A stretch of DNA of 56,242 bases from Flavobacterium agri (GTDB taxonomy: Bacteria > Bacteroidota > Bacteroidia > Flavobacteriales > Flavobacteriaceae). Both the position numbers and the translations under genes were made by a program. This document shows, one piece after another, positions 8,216 to 16,237 of the stretch. How positions within the stretch are numbered: position 1 is the first letter of the stretch; every line of letters starts with the position of its first letter. The notes under the pieces are model-generated. The model worked only from the letters and a program-made list of their open reading frames with translations, did no database searches and was not told the origin of the DNA. The DNA lies in the NCBI RefSeq assembly GCF_013401995.1, contig NZ_JACBJI010000010.1:1-56242 (forward strand). Reading direction: 5' to 3'.

Positions 8216-9154
8216 ATGAGCAGAGCTTATCTTTTATTTGAACCCGGACCGATATCGAATCTCAAACTTACCGAAGTCGACAAACCGCAACCTTTAGCGA
8301 ACGAAATCCTTATTGCGACCAAAGCCATTTCCATAAACCCTGTCGATGCGAAATCTCGAGCCGGTAAAGGGATTTTTGGCAGATTCAAAGACGAATTGCC
8401 ATTGATTTTAGGTTGGGACGTTTCCGGAATCGTAGAATCGGTCGGTGCCGACGTCACCCAATTCAAACCCGGGGACGAAGTTTTCGGCATGGTCAACTTT
8501 CCGGGTCTCGGAAAAGCATATGCCGATCATGTCGTCGCACCAGCCGACCAGATCGCGTTGAAACCCAAAAACATTTCGTTCGAGAAAGCGGCAGCCGCAA
8601 CGCTTGCTCCGTTGACCGCTTTACAAATCCTAGAACCAAACGTAAAGCCCGGAGATAAAGTAATCATTCAGGCTGCTGCGGGCGGTGTCGGACATTTTGC
8701 AGTACAGATCGCCAAAATACTTGGCAACGAAGTAACCGCGATCACATCTACCAAAAACATCGACTTCGTCAAATCGCTTGGCGCCGACCATGTCATCGAT
8801 TATCATCAAACACCTTATGAAGACGCACGCGGATTCGATTTCGCATTGGACACGCTTTCGGGTGAAAACCTCAAAAAACTTTCGGATACCGTAAGCGATG
8901 GCGGGATAATCTACACACTTCCATCGGGCGCGAATAACGAAGACCTTTCCGAAAACCTTAAGAAACGCAATGTAACGCTTGGTTTCCACATGGTACACAG
9001 CGACGGGGAAGGCATGGAACAAATCGCCGATTGGCTCGATTCTAATCAATTGAAAGTCGAGATTTCTCAGGTATATGACTTCGAAGATCTACCAAAAGCC
9101 CACGAAAGTGTCGAATCCGGTCGCACGAGAGGAAAAATCGTAGTCCGTCTATAA
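8216..9154 (+). CDS. NADPH-dependent MDR-superfamily oxidoreductase (quinone oxidoreductase-like)
   Basis: 312 residues. N-terminal GroES-like domain (1-120; GWDVSGIVESVG, GDEVFGM) followed by a Rossmann domain with the nucleotide-binding motif AAAGGVGHFAVQIAK near residues 151-165. No zinc-ligand cysteines, so it belongs with zinc-independent quinone/enal reductases that reduce reactive carbonyls with NADPH. Divergent from, and probably controlled by, the HxlR regulator. Cytoplasmic. Confidence 0.9.
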   Translation: MSRAYLLFEPGPISNLKLTEVDKPQPLANEILIATKAISINPVDAKSRAGKGIFGRFKDELPLILGWDVSGIVESVGADVTQFKPGDEVFGMVNFPGLGKAYADHVVAPADQIALKPKNISFEKAAAATLAPLTALQILEPNVKPGDKVIIQAAAGGVGHFAVQIAKILGNEVTAITSTKNIDFVKSLGADHVIDYHQTPYEDARGFDFALDTLSGENLKKLSDTVSDGGIIYTLPSGANNEDLSENLKKRNVTLGFHMVHSDGEGMEQIADWLDSNQLKVEISQVYDFEDLPKAHESVESGRTRGKIVVRL

Positions 9155-9197
9155 ACGTTAGCACATAAACGTTCAAAACGATAAACTATATTTGTGT

Positions 9198-9767
9198 ATG
9201 CAAAACCTGCTCGCACATATAGACAAATTCGTAAGCCTTGACGACAGCGAAAAACAATTGCTGTTGTCGGGGCTTTCTGTCGTACAAGCCAAAAAAAAAG
9301 AACATCTTTTGCATGCCGGACAACCGGGTGATAAACTCTTTTTTGTACTCAAAGGCTGCTTGCGGTTGTATCTCGTCAATGAAAAAGGGAATGAGCAAAC
9401 CCATCAATTCGTAATCGAAAACTGGTGGATGGGCGATTATCTGGCCTACCACAACGATACCCCAAGCGAATTCTCTGTCCAGGCCGTAGAAAACAGTGAG
9501 ATTGTAGTAGTCCAGAAATCACAGTTGGAACCGATTCTTGTCCAAATCCCGAAACTCGAGCGGTATTTCAGATTGTGCTACCAAAAAGCCGTCGGAGCCG
9601 CACAAAGGCGTATCCAATACCTGTTCTCGATGTCGGCCGAGGAGCGCTATCACAACATGAGCAGCCAATTTCCCGATTTCGTGCAGCGCGTCCCGCAATA
9701 CATGCTGGCTTCGTATTTGGATTTTTCGGCGGAACTTTTGAGTAAGATCCGTGCGGGCAAGGTTTAA
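9198..9767 (+). CDS. Crp/Fnr-family transcriptional regulator
   Basis: 189 residues from the ATG at 9198. An N-terminal cyclic-nucleotide-binding-like beta-roll (LLHAGQPGDKLFFVLKGCLRLY) is followed by a dimerisation helix and a short C-terminal helix-turn-helix (VPQYMLASYLDFSAELLSKIR), typical of the short Bacteroidetes Crp-like regulators. Residues for cAMP binding are not conserved, so the ligand is unknown. TATATTTG at 9187-9194 lies only three bases before the ATG; if it is the -7 box the mRNA would be leaderless, but no -33 TTG supports it. Convergent with the ars operon. Confidence 0.9.
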   Translation: MQNLLAHIDKFVSLDDSEKQLLLSGLSVVQAKKKEHLLHAGQPGDKLFFVLKGCLRLYLVNEKGNEQTHQFVIENWWMGDYLAYHNDTPSEFSVQAVENSEIVVVQKSQLEPILVQIPKLERYFRLCYQKAVGAAQRRIQYLFSMSAEERYHNMSSQFPDFVQRVPQYMLASYLDFSAELLSKIRAGKV

Positions 9768-9804
9768 AGATGACCGTCGATTGACCTTATTTCGAATCGG
9801 GCAT

Positions 9805-10218
9805 TTACAAATTAGCCGAAACGAAATCGCGCGAGAACGCTTTGATCATATCGCGAACACTCACGAATCCCGACCAAATTTCCGCATCGGAACCTTGTAT
9901 TTTCGCAGGATCGGAAAAGTTCTGATGGAATTTCTGCGCATGAGACGGGAAGAACGGACAACTCTCTTTCGCATTGTCGCAAACCGTAATCACGAAATCG
10001 AAGTCGATGTCGCGATATTCATCGATGTGATTCGACGTATGCGATGAAATGTCGATTCCATCGTCTTCCATAACCGCGATGGCTTTCGGGTTCACGCCAT
10101 GCGTTTCCACTCCTGCGCTGTAAACCTGTGCCTTACCGTTCGCGAAATGACGCAGGTAACCTTCGGCAATCTGGCTTCGGCAACTGTTGCCCGTGCACAA
10201 TACCAATATCTTTTTCAT
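9805..10218 (-). CDS. arsC: Thioredoxin-coupled arsenate reductase
   Basis: 137 residues. Low-molecular-weight phosphatase fold with the P-loop C8-TGNSC-R14 and the relay cysteines C80 and C87 in CDNAKESC, matching the Cys10-Cys82-Cys89 relay of thioredoxin-coupled ArsC; FSDP supplies the general acid. Reduces arsenate to arsenite. The start is MKKILVLCTG at 10218; a 39-codon in-frame extension is rejected because that stretch encodes a small membrane protein in another frame. Last gene of the ars operon; no ArsB or Acr3 arsenite pump lies in the window. Confidence 0.92.
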   Translation of the reverse strand: MKKILVLCTGNSCRSQIAEGYLRHFANGKAQVYSAGVETHGVNPKAIAVMEDDGIDISSHTSNHIDEYRDIDFDFVITVCDNAKESCPFFPSHAQKFHQNFSDPAKIQGSDAEIWSGFVSVRDMIKAFSRDFVSANL

Positions 10219-10220
10219 GT

Positions 10221-10361
10221 TCAGAATAATAACCAAATGAGGTTGATGATGCAGAATTTCGCGTCCCAACCGAAAATCAGCTGCAATACGATCACCGACG
10301 ACGTAATAACGATCGATCGACGGTGTTTGATCCAAAATTGACGTTTAGCAGCAGTTTCCAT
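10221..10361 (-). CDS. Small single-span membrane protein in the ars operon
   Basis: 46 residues starting METAAKRQFWIKHRRS, then one hydrophobic span (about residues 17-31) and a second hydrophobic stretch ending FCIINLIWLLF. Its ATG lies inside the last codons of the DUF6428 gene (17-base overlap, different frame) and its TGA ends two bases before the arsC ATG, so it fills exactly the space between the two. Positive charges before the span suggest a cytoplasmic N-terminus. It falls below usual gene-length cut-offs. Function unknown. Confidence 0.72.
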   Translation of the reverse strand: METAAKRQFWIKHRRSIVITSSVIVLQLIFGWDAKFCIINLIWLLF

Positions 10362-10803
10362 CGGGCGCGCAACACACGTTTTTATCGGAAAGGCGAACTT
10401 TTTTCTTTTCGGGCGAACCGCAATTGTCTTTGGCCAGGCAAGCGGTGCGTTTTGCGAGTAACAGGAATCGCGAACCGTCGAATCCGAGATCGTATTTTCC
10501 TATCGTGTCCGATTGGTATTCCACCTCAACTTCAAGATCACCCATTTCGAGGATTCGTTCAGAAAGCGCAATGATGTGCTGCAGCTTTTGCGGCTTGAGC
10601 CTGTGCTCGTAATCGTTCGCGTCCCAAAGCTGGAAATTTGCGACTTTATCCTGCCTTACTGTTCCGCCGCAATCGATGAATTTCTTATCGAGTATCCCAA
10701 TTTCGGTCACGTGGAAGTGTTCGGGAACGAAAGAGCCGTCCTCGAGCATGAAATCGACCCTTTCCAGATGGTCGAGACTTTTTTTGACTTCAGATAGTTT
10801 CAT
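10345..10803 (-). CDS. DUF6428-like protein of ars operons
   Basis: 152 residues, start MKLSEVKKSLDHL. Resembles the DUF6428 family found beside arsR and arsC in Bacteroidetes. The middle contains HFHVTEIG and a conserved CGG; the C-terminus is cysteine-rich (RTACLAKDNC, then NVCCAPDGNCC), suggesting metal or arsenite binding, which is inference. It starts one base after the arsR stop and overlaps the small membrane protein at its 3' end. Confidence 0.75.
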   Translation of the reverse strand: MKLSEVKKSLDHLERVDFMLEDGSFVPEHFHVTEIGILDKKFIDCGGTVRQDKVANFQLWDANDYEHRLKPQKLQHIIALSERILEMGDLEVEVEYQSDTIGKYDLGFDGSRFLLLAKRTACLAKDNCGSPEKKKVRLSDKNVCCAPDGNCC

Positions 10804-10804
10804 A

Positions 10805-11137
10805 TCAGCAACAATTGTTTTTACGTTTTTCAAGATGTTCCGAAATCCCGCCGAAATAATGACGCAAGATTTCAAGTGCTTTTTCGTCTATGCAATAACA
10901 GATCGCCGTGCCTTCGACGCTGCCTTTTATAAGGCCCGCGCTTTTGAGTTCCTTTAGATGTTGGGAAACTGTCGGTTGAGCGAGCGGCAATTCGTTCACG
11001 ATATCGCCGCAGATGCACGAATCGGTTTTCATAAGGAATTCCATGATTGCGATGCGCGCCGGATGTCCTAGCGCTTTGAGCATAATCGCCATTTGGTTCT
11101 GTTTCTCGGTAAAATTTTCAGACTTGGTCGCTCCCAT
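10805..11137 (-). CDS. arsR: ArsR/SmtB-family metalloregulator
   Basis: 110 residues. Winged helix with LKALGHPARIAIMEFL, a metal-site-like SCICGDI at the start of alpha-3, the recognition helix QPTVSQHLKELKSAGLIKG and a Cys-Cys C-terminus (KNNCC). Such proteins repress an ars operon until arsenite or another thiophilic metal binds. A 22-base palindrome lies 12 bases upstream of the start. First gene of arsR-DUF6428-small membrane protein-arsC. Confidence 0.9.
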   Translation of the reverse strand: MGATKSENFTEKQNQMAIMLKALGHPARIAIMEFLMKTDSCICGDIVNELPLAQPTVSQHLKELKSAGLIKGSVEGTAICYCIDEKALEILRHYFGGISEHLEKRKNNCC

Positions 11138-11148
11138 CGCATTATTTA

Positions 11149-11170
11149 TTTATTGCAATATTACGATAAA
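11149..11170. promoter_or_regulatory. Probable ArsR operator
   Basis: A 22-base imperfect palindrome, arms TTTATTGC and CGATAAA, 18 of 22 positions symmetric, just upstream of arsR. Size and position fit ArsR-family operators. Confidence 0.6.
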
Positions 11171-11208
11171 TATGATTTCGAAGTAATTTTTTTTAATAAA
11201 AATCCTTT

Positions 11209-11224
11209 CTTGAAGTACTTCAAG
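11209..11224. promoter_or_regulatory. Perfect 16-base palindrome between arsR and the CMD gene
   Basis: CTTGAAGTACTTCAAG followed by six Ts. It lies 55 bases upstream of the carboxymuconolactone decarboxylase gene and 71 bases from arsR. It could be an operator for a dimeric regulator; it has no loop, so it would be a poor terminator. Confidence 0.5.
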
Positions 11225-11279
11225 TTTTTTACGAACGAACCGTCGGAAATTTGTCGTATAAATTTTAAAGCAAATCAAA

Positions 11280-11717
11280 ATGAGCACTAGAGTCAACATT
11301 TCGAAAACCGCCCCGGACGCTTACAAAGCTTTTGTCGGTGTAGAAAATTACATCGCTTCGACCGCTTTGACAACTACACACAAAGAACTGATCAAGATCC
11401 GCGCTTCGCAAATCAACGGATGCGCATTCTGTATCAACATGCACACGGCCGACGCACGCAAATACGGAGAAACCGAGCAACGCATCTACATGCTTAACGC
11501 GTGGAGAGAAGCCGATATTTACACCGAAGAGGAAAAAGCGATTTTGGCCTTGACCGAACAAATCACGCTGATCAGCAACCACCATGGCCTTGAAGAAGCA
11601 TATGCACGCATGAAGGAACTTTTCGACGACAAATACATAGCCGACGTCATCGTCATGATCTCTGCAATCAACAACTGGAACCGTATTGCCATTTCGAGCG
11701 GATGGCGCGTCGCCTAA
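11280..11717 (+). CDS. Carboxymuconolactone decarboxylase-family protein (AhpD-like)
   Basis: 145 residues. The AhpD/CMD core is present: IKIRASQINGC48-AF-C51-INMH55, giving the redox CxxC and the proton-relay histidine of alkylhydroperoxidase-like members. Such proteins reduce peroxides or act on small organic substrates; here the role is probably antioxidant, by motif. It lies divergent to the ars operon and ahead of an AraC-domain protein. Confidence 0.9.
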   Translation: MSTRVNISKTAPDAYKAFVGVENYIASTALTTTHKELIKIRASQINGCAFCINMHTADARKYGETEQRIYMLNAWREADIYTEEEKAILALTEQITLISNHHGLEEAYARMKELFDDKYIADVIVMISAINNWNRIAISSGWRVA

Positions 11718-11738
11718 CTTTTCATTGGATTATCCGAA

Positions 11739-11771
11739 GAGAGGCTGCCTGTGGGTGGCCTTTCTTTTTTG
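11739..11771 (+). terminator. Terminator after the CMD gene
   Basis: GAGAGGC pairs with GCCTTTC (one G-U) around an inner TGCC/GGTG, followed by T-rich sequence. Confidence 0.6.
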
Positions 11772-11782
11772 TATATTTAAGC

Positions 11783-12175
11783 ATGAAAACCACAACGGCG
11801 CCCATCCCGAAAAAAGTCCTGTCGCGCAAAGACGAGATCACGGCCGACTTCATGAAATTGTACCACGACCATCTCGACGTATTGTTCGCAGGTAAATCGA
11901 CGCACCGCATGACCACGAGCATGTATGCCGAAAAGTTGTTCATCCATCCGAGACATCTCACCAACACGTTAAAACTCACTACCGGCAAGTCACCTTGCGA
12001 GTTCATGGAAACCGCGATTGCCGACGAAGTGTGCCGTCTTTTGCTGCAAACCGACCTTTCCGTTTCAGAAATCAGCACATTAATGGCCTGGGACGAACCT
12101 ACGAACTTCGTAAAATTCTTCAAGGGCATGACCGGCGAGACACCGTTGCAGTTCCGCAAGAAGCGTTTGATGTGA
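11783..12175 (+). CDS. AraC-type DNA-binding protein (HTH domain only)
   Basis: 130 residues from ATG 11783. Almost the whole protein is the AraC double helix-turn-helix (MYAEKLFIHPRHLTNTLKL and LSVSEISTLMAWDEPTNFVKFFK). No ligand-binding domain is present, so it either acts constitutively or depends on partners. An upstream in-frame extension to 11702 overlaps the preceding gene and terminator and is rejected. Target genes are unknown. Confidence 0.85.
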   Translation: MKTTTAPIPKKVLSRKDEITADFMKLYHDHLDVLFAGKSTHRMTTSMYAEKLFIHPRHLTNTLKLTTGKSPCEFMETAIADEVCRLLLQTDLSVSEISTLMAWDEPTNFVKFFKGMTGETPLQFRKKRLM

Positions 12176-12214
12176 TTTTATTGAAGCTTATTCCTGCTGC
12201 CCGCTGCTAGTCCT

Positions 12215-12358
12215 CGGTCTTAAGGCTATTTTTTAAGTCGCGGCCACGGCTTCCTGCGGTCGCCGCGCCGCGCCAAAAAAATCACACCTTAATACCTGTG
12301 GGCTATCCGCTTGCATCAGGGCTAGGTGTATCTTTCCGATCCAAGCTCCTAATCCTTA
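12215..12358. repeat. Dispersed flavobacterial intergenic element, copy 2
   Basis: Reverse orientation relative to copy 1 at 6146-6300. On the minus strand it reads CCTAGCCCTGATGCAAGCGG, then a GC-rich centre with GCGACCGCAGGAAGC, then AGCGGGCAGCAGGAATAAGC. It is markedly more GC-rich in the centre than its surroundings. Confidence 0.65.
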
Positions 12359-12458
12359 AGAAGTTTCCAGAATCCGATTCGATCAAATTCTGAAGTCTAC
12401 ACCATTTTTCGCACGCACATCGCCTGTAATTTTGTCTTGTAATTCTAAACAATTTATC

Positions 12459-13220
12459 ATGTCAAAATCAAAAATAGCCGTTGTAACCGGCGGCAGTCGC
12501 GGACTCGGTAAAAACATGGCGATCGCACTTGCCAAAAAAGGCCTTGACGTCATCCTTACCTACAATTCCAAATCGGACGAAGCGAACGAAGTGGTTTCCG
12601 AAATCAAAAAGCTCGGGCAAAACGCCGCCACTTTACAACTCAACGTGGCCGATAGCAGCTCTTTCGACGGCTTCTTTTCACAAATCGGCACGATCCTCAA
12701 AGAAACATTCTCGACAGACAAATTCGATTTCATCGTCAACAATGCCGGAACCGGAATGTATGTGCCATTCGCCGAAACCACCGAAGAACAGTTCGAAAGC
12801 ATGTTCAACGTACATTTGAAAGCGACGTTCTTTCTTTCGCAAAAAGCGCTTAAGCTCATGAACGACGGCGGTGGTATCGTGAACATCTCATCTGGTTTGG
12901 CGCGATTCAGCTTACCGGGTTCGTCGGCATACGCCACGATGAAAGGCGGTATAGAAGTATTGACGCGCTATCAGGCCAAAGAACTCGGCAGCCGCGGCAT
13001 CCGTGCCAATGTGGTCGCTCCGGGCGCCATTGAAACCGACTTCGGCGGCGGACGCGTGCGCGACAACAAAGAACTCAACGATCACGTGGCTTCGATGACG
13101 GCTTTGGGACGCGTCGGTTTGCCGGATGATATCGGAGGCGTGGTCGCATTTTTGTGTTCCGAAGATGCAAGATGGGTCAACGCACAACGTATCGAAGTTT
13201 CGGGCGGAACATTGATTTGA
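12459..13220 (+). CDS. SDR-family oxidoreductase (FabG-like)
   Basis: 253 residues from ATG 12459. Classical short-chain dehydrogenase: nucleotide motif TGGSRGLGKNMA near residues 10-21, VNNAG near 92, catalytic Ser in NISSG and Tyr/Lys in YATMKGG, C-terminal SGGTLI. Uses NAD(P)H; substrate unknown. A -7-like TAATTTTG at 12427-12434 lies 25 bases upstream. First of three SDR genes in this stretch. Confidence 0.9.
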   Translation: MSKSKIAVVTGGSRGLGKNMAIALAKKGLDVILTYNSKSDEANEVVSEIKKLGQNAATLQLNVADSSSFDGFFSQIGTILKETFSTDKFDFIVNNAGTGMYVPFAETTEEQFESMFNVHLKATFFLSQKALKLMNDGGGIVNISSGLARFSLPGSSAYATMKGGIEVLTRYQAKELGSRGIRANVVAPGAIETDFGGGRVRDNKELNDHVASMTALGRVGLPDDIGGVVAFLCSEDARWVNAQRIEVSGGTLI

Positions 13221-13334
13221 TCCGATCCATCAACAAAGGAAAATTACGGGAATCAAACAACCCTGTGATTTTCCTTTTCTTTTTATCTAACAGAATCAAA
13301 TCGTTACTCTGTTTGAAATTCATAACTTTGCAAA

Positions 13335-14237
13335 ATGAAACCAACAGAGACGCTCGAAGATTTTTATCGGCAAAAATTCAACGGCCTTCCCGAGGATTAC
13401 CAGAAAGGCATTGGCCATTTCAACGTATTCCGGACCGAGGATTGCTACCATAACGGGCAAGTCACGATTCACTACAATCGTCGCGATTTCTATAAAGTCG
13501 CCCTGGTCCGCGGAAACAACCGTTACCATTATGCCGACAGAAGCATCGATATCGACGGCTCGACGCTGATGTTTTTCAACCCGCTCGTTCCCTACACTTT
13601 CGAACCTTTGGGCGAGCGAAAAGACGGCATCTTCTGCATTTTCACCGAATCGTTCTTCAAGGAAAAAATCCGTGGAAGCTTGTCGGATTGGCCCATGTTT
13701 TCAGCAAGCGGCAAACCGGCTTACCTGCTCTCGGAAGAGGAAGACAAAGAAGTCGAGGCTATTTTCGTCAAGATGATTTCCGAAATGAATTCCGATTACG
13801 CTTACAAATTCGACTTGGTCAGGAATTATGTTTTCGAACTTTCCCATTTTGCCATGAAACGTCAACCAACGGAAAACATTTACAAACATCCGGACGCCAA
13901 TTCACGGATCACATCGGTTTTCATGGAACTTCTGGAACGCCAATTCCCGATTGACAATCCTTCGCAACGGTTTACGATGCGTTCGGCCAACGATTACGCA
14001 AACCAATTGTCGGTACACGTGAACCATTTGAACCGAGCGATCAAGACCACGACGGGCAAAACAACGACAACTTTAATTTCGGAACGTCTTGCAAACGAAG
14101 CCAAAGCCTTGCTGAGACACACAAACTGGAACATTTCCGAAATCGGTTACAGTTTAGGCTTCGAGGAAGCGTCGCATTTCAACAACTTTTTTAAGAAACA
14201 GACCTCGGTTGCACCTTCAAATTTCAGAAATGTTTGA
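13335..14237 (+). CDS. AraC-family transcriptional regulator
   Basis: 300 residues. N-terminal cupin-like sensing domain (about 20-150; YHYADRSIDIDGSTLMFFNPLVPYT) and a C-terminal AraC HTH (about 195-300; SVHVNHLNRAIK and ISEIGYSLGFEEASHFNNFFKK). TAACTTTG at 13323-13330 is four bases before the ATG. It sits between SDR genes, so these are likely targets, as seen for many AraC-oxidoreductase pairs. Confidence 0.92.
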   Translation: MKPTETLEDFYRQKFNGLPEDYQKGIGHFNVFRTEDCYHNGQVTIHYNRRDFYKVALVRGNNRYHYADRSIDIDGSTLMFFNPLVPYTFEPLGERKDGIFCIFTESFFKEKIRGSLSDWPMFSASGKPAYLLSEEEDKEVEAIFVKMISEMNSDYAYKFDLVRNYVFELSHFAMKRQPTENIYKHPDANSRITSVFMELLERQFPIDNPSQRFTMRSANDYANQLSVHVNHLNRAIKTTTGKTTTTLISERLANEAKALLRHTNWNISEIGYSLGFEEASHFNNFFKKQTSVAPSNFRNV

Positions 14238-14316
14238 ATTTCGCAATTTTTGGTTTGAAACACGCTAGATTGAACCTCGATTGCTGATGTAATTTTGCTT
14301 CATAATCTCACACATT

Positions 14317-15156
14317 ATGAAGACAGAACATCAATCAAAAGTTTGGTTCATCACCGGTGGATCAAAAGGCCTCGGTTTATCCCTGATCGTCAAGTTGCTC
14401 GATTACGGATATAAAGTGGCCGCCACCTCAAGGAACGCCTCCGAATTGCAGAAAGCCGTCGGACGTACCGAAAATTTCCTGCCGCTTACGGTAGATCTTG
14501 CCGACGAACAAAGCGTTCAAGCGGCCATTGCCTCGACAATCGGGATGTACGGACGCATTGACGTGATCATGAACAACGCCGGCTACGGGATTGGCGGAAG
14601 TATCGAGGAACTCACCAATGCCGAAATCCAACAGGCGTTCGACATCAACATTTTCGGGACGATCAACGTGATACGCGCCGTGATGCCGCAATTGCGCAAA
14701 CAGCAGTCGGGCCACATCATCAATATCTCGTCGATTGCCGGATTCGACGGCGGTACCGGATGGGCGGCCTATTCCGCAGCAAAAGCCGCCGTGATCGGAC
14801 TGACCGAAGTGCTTGCATTGGACGTGAAGGAATTCGGTATCAAAGCCACTGTCGTGATGCCGGGAGGTTTCCGTACGCAATTCCTCAAACCCGAATCGCT
14901 TGTGCTTTCCGAAAACAAAATCCCGGAATATACCGCGGTACATTCGTATCACGAACGTTTGATTGCGATCGACGGCAAACAAACGGGCGATCCCGACAAA
15001 GCCGCCGAAGTATTCATCGACCTGGCCGAAAACCCGAATCCGCCGGTGCGGCTTTTCCTTGGCAGCGATGCCGTGAAACGCGCTTGGGAAAAGACCGAAG
15101 CGATACAGGAAAACATCAAGAATTGGAAAATCACATCGAAATCGAGTGACGCTTGA
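14317..15156 (+). CDS. SDR-family oxidoreductase
   Basis: 279 residues. TGGSKGLGLSLI near the N-terminus, MNNAGYGIGGSIEE, NISSIAG and YSAAKAAV (catalytic Ser, Tyr, Lys). Closely similar to the next gene, especially NNAGYG-GSIEELS/T and the C-terminal RLFLGSDA, so the two are tandem paralogues. A -7-like TAATTTTG lies at 14290-14297. Substrate unknown. Confidence 0.92.
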   Translation: MKTEHQSKVWFITGGSKGLGLSLIVKLLDYGYKVAATSRNASELQKAVGRTENFLPLTVDLADEQSVQAAIASTIGMYGRIDVIMNNAGYGIGGSIEELTNAEIQQAFDINIFGTINVIRAVMPQLRKQQSGHIINISSIAGFDGGTGWAAYSAAKAAVIGLTEVLALDVKEFGIKATVVMPGGFRTQFLKPESLVLSENKIPEYTAVHSYHERLIAIDGKQTGDPDKAAEVFIDLAENPNPPVRLFLGSDAVKRAWEKTEAIQENIKNWKITSKSSDA

Positions 15157-15182
15157 GTTGATTTTCGATACGTTCATTCTAT

Positions 15183-15215
15183 AAACCTCAAAGGTTTTGA
15201 AAACCTTTGAGGTTT
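15183..15215. repeat. Perfect 16-base inverted repeat, terminator-like
   Basis: AAACCTCAAAGGTTTT and AAAACCTTTGAGGTTT around a single G, 26 bases after the SDR stop. It looks like the CTCAAAGG/CCTTTGAG palindromes common between Bacteroidetes genes and could stop transcription in both directions. Confidence 0.7.
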
Positions 15216-15308
15216 CAAAAATAAAACGGAAAATGCCATTACAGAAAATCCGCAAAACCTTAGAATCCGTCCTGCGACGGAAACATCAATCCATTAAATA
15301 ATCACATC

Positions 15309-16139
15309 ATGAAAAAAGTATGGTTTATCACCGGAGCCTCAAAAGGCTTCGGACTGGAACTCGTACGCCAGCTTCTGGCCAAAAACGAGAACGTTGCCGC
15401 CACGAGCCGCAACAAAAAAGAACTCGCCGAACTTGTGGGCGAACACAATAATTTCCTGCCATTACAAGTGACGCTCAACGACGAATCGGACGTGAAGAAA
15501 GCGATCGATGCGACTATAGAAAAATTCGGAAGCCTGGACGTCATCATAAACAACGCTGGTTACGGCTTGTTCGGCTCTATAGAGGAATTGTCCGATGCCG
15601 AGGCGCGACAGAACTTCGAAGTCAACGTATTCGGTTCGCTCAACGTAATCCGACAAGGATTGCCGCAGATGAGAAAACAACGTTCGGGACACATTTTCAA
15701 CATTTCGTCCATTGGTGGCTATTTGGGCGATTTTCCGGGATTCGGAATCTATTGCGCGACCAAATTCGCCGTAGTCGGTTTCACGGAATCCTTGGCTATG
15801 GAAGTTCGAGATTTCAACATCAAGGCCACAGCCGTCATGCCCGGATATTTCCGCACGAGCTTCCTGACGTCGGGCTCAATTGCGACGCCAACCAACGAAA
15901 TCGCCGACTACCAATCGACACGCGACAGCCAGGATTTCCACCTGAACCAAATGAACATGAACCAGAACGGCGATCCTGTGAAAGGTGCCAAAGCGATCAT
16001 CGACACGGTTTATGCCGAAAACGCGCCAGTACATTTGTTCTTGGGTAGCGACGCCTACAAACTCGCGAAAGACAAGGCGAAATCGGTTATCGATGAATTG
16101 GAAAGCTGGAAAGGCGTAACCGTTTCCACGGACTTCTAA
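15309..16139 (+). CDS. SDR-family oxidoreductase (paralogue of the preceding gene)
   Basis: 276 residues. TGASKGFGLELV, INNAGYGLFGSIEELSDAEA, NISSIGGYLG and YCATKFAVVG give the complete SDR signature. Separated from its paralogue by a palindrome, so probably transcribed separately. Likely reduces a small carbonyl compound with NADPH; no more specific call is possible. Confidence 0.92.
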   Translation: MKKVWFITGASKGFGLELVRQLLAKNENVAATSRNKKELAELVGEHNNFLPLQVTLNDESDVKKAIDATIEKFGSLDVIINNAGYGLFGSIEELSDAEARQNFEVNVFGSLNVIRQGLPQMRKQRSGHIFNISSIGGYLGDFPGFGIYCATKFAVVGFTESLAMEVRDFNIKATAVMPGYFRTSFLTSGSIATPTNEIADYQSTRDSQDFHLNQMNMNQNGDPVKGAKAIIDTVYAENAPVHLFLGSDAYKLAKDKAKSVIDELESWKGVTVSTDF

Positions 16140-16161
16140 CCCGAATCGAAGAATTTATTTA

Positions 16162-16224
16162 GCCACGAATTACACGAATGTCACTAATTTTTATTGGTGA
16201 AATTCGTGTAATCGTGGCTTTTTT
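16162..16224. repeat. GCCACGAAT hairpin element, copy 1 (terminator)
   Basis: Long hairpin with arms GCCACGA..TACACGAAT and ATTCGTGTA..TCGTGGC followed by six Ts. A second copy with different internal bases lies at 21022-21088. It separates the SDR gene from the convergent asparaginase gene. Confidence 0.75.
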
Positions 16225-16237
16225 CTTGGTCGATATT

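Noticed and set aside
9187..9200. Leaderless promoter for the Crp/Fnr gene
   Set aside because: TATATTTG is a good -7 box, but no TTG lies about 20 bases upstream, so I do not list it as a feature.
10219..10335. Longer arsC start (39 extra codons)
   Set aside because: The conserved MKKILVLCTG start and the small membrane ORF in another frame make the extension unlikely.
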